Assembly (NCBI GenBank): GCA_017455385.1
Contig: JAFTBD010000129.1
Coordinates: 1 to 7,957, forward strand
Direction: 5' to 3'
Length of the DNA: 7,957 nucleotides
From: Clostridia bacterium
Lineage (GTDB): Bacteria; Bacillota; Clostridia; Christensenellales; CAG-1252
Positions 4,666-7,957 of this stretch are shown here, one piece after another (within the stretch, counting starts at the first letter, position 1; each line of letters opens with the position of its first letter). Made by a program: the position numbers and the translations under genes. Under the pieces are notes generated by a model, which saw nothing but the letters and a program-made list of their open reading frames with translations, did not search any database and had not been told where the DNA came from.

Positions 4666-6162
4666 ATGACAAAAAGGATCCTCGCTATCATCGCCGTTTT
4701 AAGCCTTCTCTGCATAGCATTTTTGACACTCCCGGCTTGCGAGTTCTTTTCAGGGCAAGACACTAACAATCTCAACACCGATGATAGTATTCGTGAAATA
4801 TACACCGCATATGCGGAAAACGGTGGAAAACTCTCTTATGAAGCGTGGCTTGCGTCTATCAAAGGTGCAGATGGTGTCGGTATCGTAAAAATAGAGAAAA
4901 CAAGTACAGAAGGACTTGTCGACACTTATACGATCACGCTTACAAACGGAACTGCTTCCACATTCACCGTCACAAACGGGAAAAACGGAATTGCGACAAT
5001 CGAAATAAACGACGACGGCTTCTTAGTTATCAATGGTATAGCAACTACAGCAAAACAAAAACAATCTGATTTGGAAGATAATCAAGATGACAATCCAGAA
5101 GATACTCCTCGCGATGCCCTCAATACCCACCCCACGAGACCCGCGGTGGAAACCACCATTTCTGCAGAGCTTCAAGCGAAATTGGATCACGCATTGACAA
5201 ATGGTGCCACCGACGCCGAGAAGGCGGAAGCGGCGATGGAGCTCTATGCGCTCGCGAACGTGAATAAAAAGAATGCCGCGCAGTGCGTGATGATCGCGCA
5301 AGGCTTCGGTAAGGTTGTCGTCGGCGGAGCGGCGGAAGGCGAGATGACAGTTCGTGCCTTCAAGGTGCAGGATAACGGCGTCTATTATTATCAAAAAGGC
5401 GCGAAACTCACCAAGGTCAATATGGGCACGACCGACTTGCTTTCGCAGGTTCTGGACAAGCAGGAGCGCACGTATGCGCCCGCAGACGACAAATACAGAG
5501 CGGTCATGATGTCCGGCACCTCGGCAAGGGTCGGCAACGGAGAAACGGACGTTACGAAAGTATTCTCCAGCGAGCTTCCCTTCATCGATCTCGGTGTCGC
5601 GGACAGAAAAGGGAACGTATACGACGAATACGGCGTCACCATAACAAATAAGGAAGAGTTCCTCGAGAAGGCATTCGTCTACGGTGGCGATCCGAAGGAG
5701 ATCAATAACTTCAATTATCATAAGGAAGCCATCCACGACGTAGAGATCAGCATCTTCGAGGATAACGGACAGAAATATTACGATATCAATTTTGTGGTGG
5801 ATTGTACCGACGAAGAGACGGTCAAGGTCGCGCGTCAATATCTCCGCACGAGCAGCAGCAGTGAGAACCTCGAGTTCAGCAGCTTGAGAGTGAATCTGAA
5901 GATCTGGGACAACGGCTATATCCGCAGCTTCAAAGATTGGGAAAAATGGGCAGGCGATGCTTCGGTGAAAGTCGGTGCTTTTAGTTCGAGCGGCTCCAGC
6001 AGCAGCGTGACGGACTACGAAGGCGTCTTCTACTGGGACTATGATTCCTTGGTTGCGGACGGCATCCTGAATGCCGAGGATCCCGACATCAAGAAGGCTA
6101 CCTACACCGCGGACATCATCAAGAAGTACGCTTCTCAGCCCGGCTGGGTATCTGCGGAATAG
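4666..6162 (+). CDS. Putative surface lipoprotein with mosaic composition, function unknown
   Basis: This 498-residue predicted lipoprotein is anchored outside the membrane. The signal peptide is MTKRILAIIAVLSLL... with lipobox LPAC and lipidated C25. ATG at 4666 is the start, because GGAGG lies 8 nt upstream and the positively charged signal peptide begins there; the in-frame TTG at 4651 lies at the Shine-Dalgarno itself. Residues 40-70 hold a motif common in Firmicutes surface proteins (YTAYAENGGKLSYEAWLASIKGADG). A short beta segment of the TYTITLTNGTASTFTVTNGKNG type follows (87-108). Residues 130-160 form an acidic, low-complexity linker. Residues 165-498 form a domain I do not recognise, with serine-rich patches (396-399, 440-447). 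GC is 42% over 4681-5100 but 56% over 5221-5640, so the 5' third appears to have a separate history. Expression is probably controlled by the divergent XRE repressor. The gene ends before a strong terminator. Confidence 0.9.
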   Translation: MTKRILAIIAVLSLLCIAFLTLPACEFFSGQDTNNLNTDDSIREIYTAYAENGGKLSYEAWLASIKGADGVGIVKIEKTSTEGLVDTYTITLTNGTASTFTVTNGKNGIATIEINDDGFLVINGIATTAKQKQSDLEDNQDDNPEDTPRDALNTHPTRPAVETTISAELQAKLDHALTNGATDAEKAEAAMELYALANVNKKNAAQCVMIAQGFGKVVVGGAAEGEMTVRAFKVQDNGVYYYQKGAKLTKVNMGTTDLLSQVLDKQERTYAPADDKYRAVMMSGTSARVGNGETDVTKVFSSELPFIDLGVADRKGNVYDEYGVTITNKEEFLEKAFVYGGDPKEINNFNYHKEAIHDVEISIFEDNGQKYYDINFVVDCTDEETVKVARQYLRTSSSSENLEFSSLRVNLKIWDNGYIRSFKDWEKWAGDASVKVGAFSSSGSSSSVTDYEGVFYWDYDSLVADGILNAEDPDIKKATYTADIIKKYASQPGWVSAE

Positions 6163-6174
6163 CTTGCAACCTAC

Positions 6175-6209
6175 AAAAAACGCAGACGATCCAATCGTCT
6201 GCGTTTTTT
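6175..6209. terminator. Bidirectional rho-independent terminator
   Basis: CGCAGACGAT (6181-6190), loop CCA, ATCGTCTGCG (6194-6203), flanked by six A on the left and six T on the right, extending the perfect pairing to 16 bp. It lies between convergent genes, 12 bp after the lipoprotein stop and 17 bp beyond the cysS stop. Because it has A and T tracts on either side it can stop transcription in both directions. Confidence 0.95.
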
Positions 6210-6226
6210 ATTATCCATTCCTTTGT

Positions 6227-6483
6227 TCATGCTTTTTCTATCACGTAGCCGTCCTTCGTATCTTTGATGACATACCCACGTACGGAGATTTCGTTGCGGA
6301 GCCTATCCGCTTCCGCCCAGTTCTTTTCCTTCTTGGCGGCGAGGCGGGCTTCCGCGAGGGCGGCGACGTCCTCGGGCACGTCTATCTTCTCGGGTGCGGG
6401 GGCGGTCACCTTGTCGAGGGAGAGGCCGAGCACCTTGTCGAAGTCAAGCGCGAGCTTATAGATATCTTTGCTCTTCGGGAGCT

Positions 6484-6493
<10 letters not shown>
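6227..6493 (-). CDS. cysS: Cysteinyl-tRNA synthetase, C-terminal part in shifted frame
   Basis: These 88 codons (from EAVKLPKSKDIYKLALDFDK to YVIEKA) continue the cysS protein in the -1 frame relative to the upstream part. They encode the end of the alpha-helical tRNA-recognition region and the small C-terminal domain. The typical clostridial elements are DFDKVLGLSLDK, the helix AEARLAAKKEKNWAEADRLRNEI, and the closing strand GYVIKDTKDGYVIEKA. There is no Shine-Dalgarno for an independent start; the nearest start-like codon is a GTG (6494-6496) inside the preceding frame's coding sequence. Joining the two parts gives 461 residues, the usual length for bacterial CysRS, so this is one gene and not two. 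The stop is followed by the bidirectional terminator. Confidence 0.85.
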
Positions 6494-7597
<1,104 letters not shown>

Positions 7598-7611
<14 letters not shown>

Positions 7612-7957
7612 TTTCTCCGTTTCCTTCGCCCGCGATGCCTTCGAGCTCCAATCCGATGTCATCAAGCTCCTCTTGAGCTTTCACGCCGAGTTTATTCTCC
7701 AATTCTTCGATGCGGCGATTCAGCCTGCGGAACTCCTCCAAAATAGGATCGGGCAATTTGATCTGATCCATATCCGCGATGCGGACGTTGCCCTGTTTCA
7801 CCACGCGTCCGGGCACGCCGACGACGGTGGAATGCGGGGGCACCTCTTTCAGCACAACGCTGTTCGCGCCGATCTTGCTGTCATGTCCGACAGTGAAAGG
7901 CCCCAAAACTTTCGCGCCGCAGGAGATCATCACGCGGTCTTGGATGGTGGGATGGCG
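7598..7957 (-). CDS. cysE: Serine O-acetyltransferase, C-terminal part (truncated by window edge)
   Basis: CysE makes O-acetylserine from serine and acetyl-CoA, the first committed step of cysteine synthesis. Only the last 119 codons are inside the window, and the frame is open to the right edge. The visible part begins RHPTIQDRVMI and shows left-handed beta-helix hexapeptide repeats (GAKVLGPFTVG, SKIGANSVVLKEV). The family loop PPHSTVVGVPGRVVKQ follows. The RHPT His is the active-site-region His seen in CysE proteins. A charged helical, probably coiled-coil tail comes next (EEFRRLNRRIEELENKLG), then an acidic, Gly-rich end of about 30 residues. The stop TAA (7598-7600) lies 14 bases inside cysS, giving the cysE-cysS order also found in Bacillus. 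The GTG/ATG codons near 7930 are internal. Maltose/galactoside-type acetyltransferases share the fold, but the sequence and context favour CysE. Confidence 0.92.

Noticed and set aside
7612..7665. 18-residue N-terminal extension of cysS (MMTSDWSSKASRAKETEK)
   Set aside because: It overlaps cysE coding sequence in another frame. The family N-terminus begins at MRVYNT, and GGAG lies just before that ATG.

Overview
The window most likely comes from an endospore-forming member of the Clostridia (Bacillota). A clear SpoIIID regulator is present, and cysE-cysS are coupled as in many Firmicutes. The protein families (DUF2804, DUF4186, COG2426, a clostridial-type TtcA) are common in Firmicutes genomes. 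Most genes look GC-moderate to GC-rich, and one 420-bp stretch counted 56% GC. An uncultured gut lineage seems plausible, but that is inference. I see no rRNA, tRNA, CRISPR array, transposase, integrase or phage gene. Genes are packed tightly, and the longest gap (about 159 bp, 2703-2861) holds promoter sequence.

Layout. Positions 1-1028 carry the 3' part of an unrecognised alpha-helical, TPR-like protein whose reading frame is open to the left edge. Converging on it is a COG2426 membrane protein (1038-1658, minus). Divergent from that is a TtcA/TilS-family PP-loop tRNA thiolation enzyme (1720-2442, plus), whose apparent promoter would start the mRNA at the ATG itself. The sporulation regulator spoIIID (2448-2702, minus) converges on it. 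Next come a DUF2804 gene with a near-consensus sigma-A promoter and a DUF4186 gene with a conserved Cys/His cluster.

The most interesting part is 4330 to about 5110. It holds a 70-residue XRE-type repressor gene, divergent from a 498-residue lipoprotein gene. The 105-bp gap contains a textbook TTGACG-N17-TATAAT promoter. A perfect 7-5-7 palindrome fills its spacer, and a second, one-mismatch copy lies three helical turns away over the -10 of the repressor gene. This looks like a self-contained, autoregulated switch controlling the surface lipoprotein. The AT-rich composition (42% GC) of the repressor gene continues through the lipoprotein's signal peptide and first ~150 codons, then jumps to 56% GC. 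The lipoprotein therefore looks chimeric: an acquired regulator-promoter-export module joined to an older C-terminal domain.

The right end is an operon on the minus strand, cysE (truncated by the window edge) followed by cysS, overlapping by 14 bases. The products are serine O-acetyltransferase (cysteine synthesis) and cysteinyl-tRNA synthetase (cysteine use). cysS as written has a one-base frameshift near 6493 that splits its C-terminal 88 codons from the catalytic part. The gene is normally essential, so a sequence error is the first explanation to test. A strong bidirectional terminator separates the lipoprotein gene from cysS.
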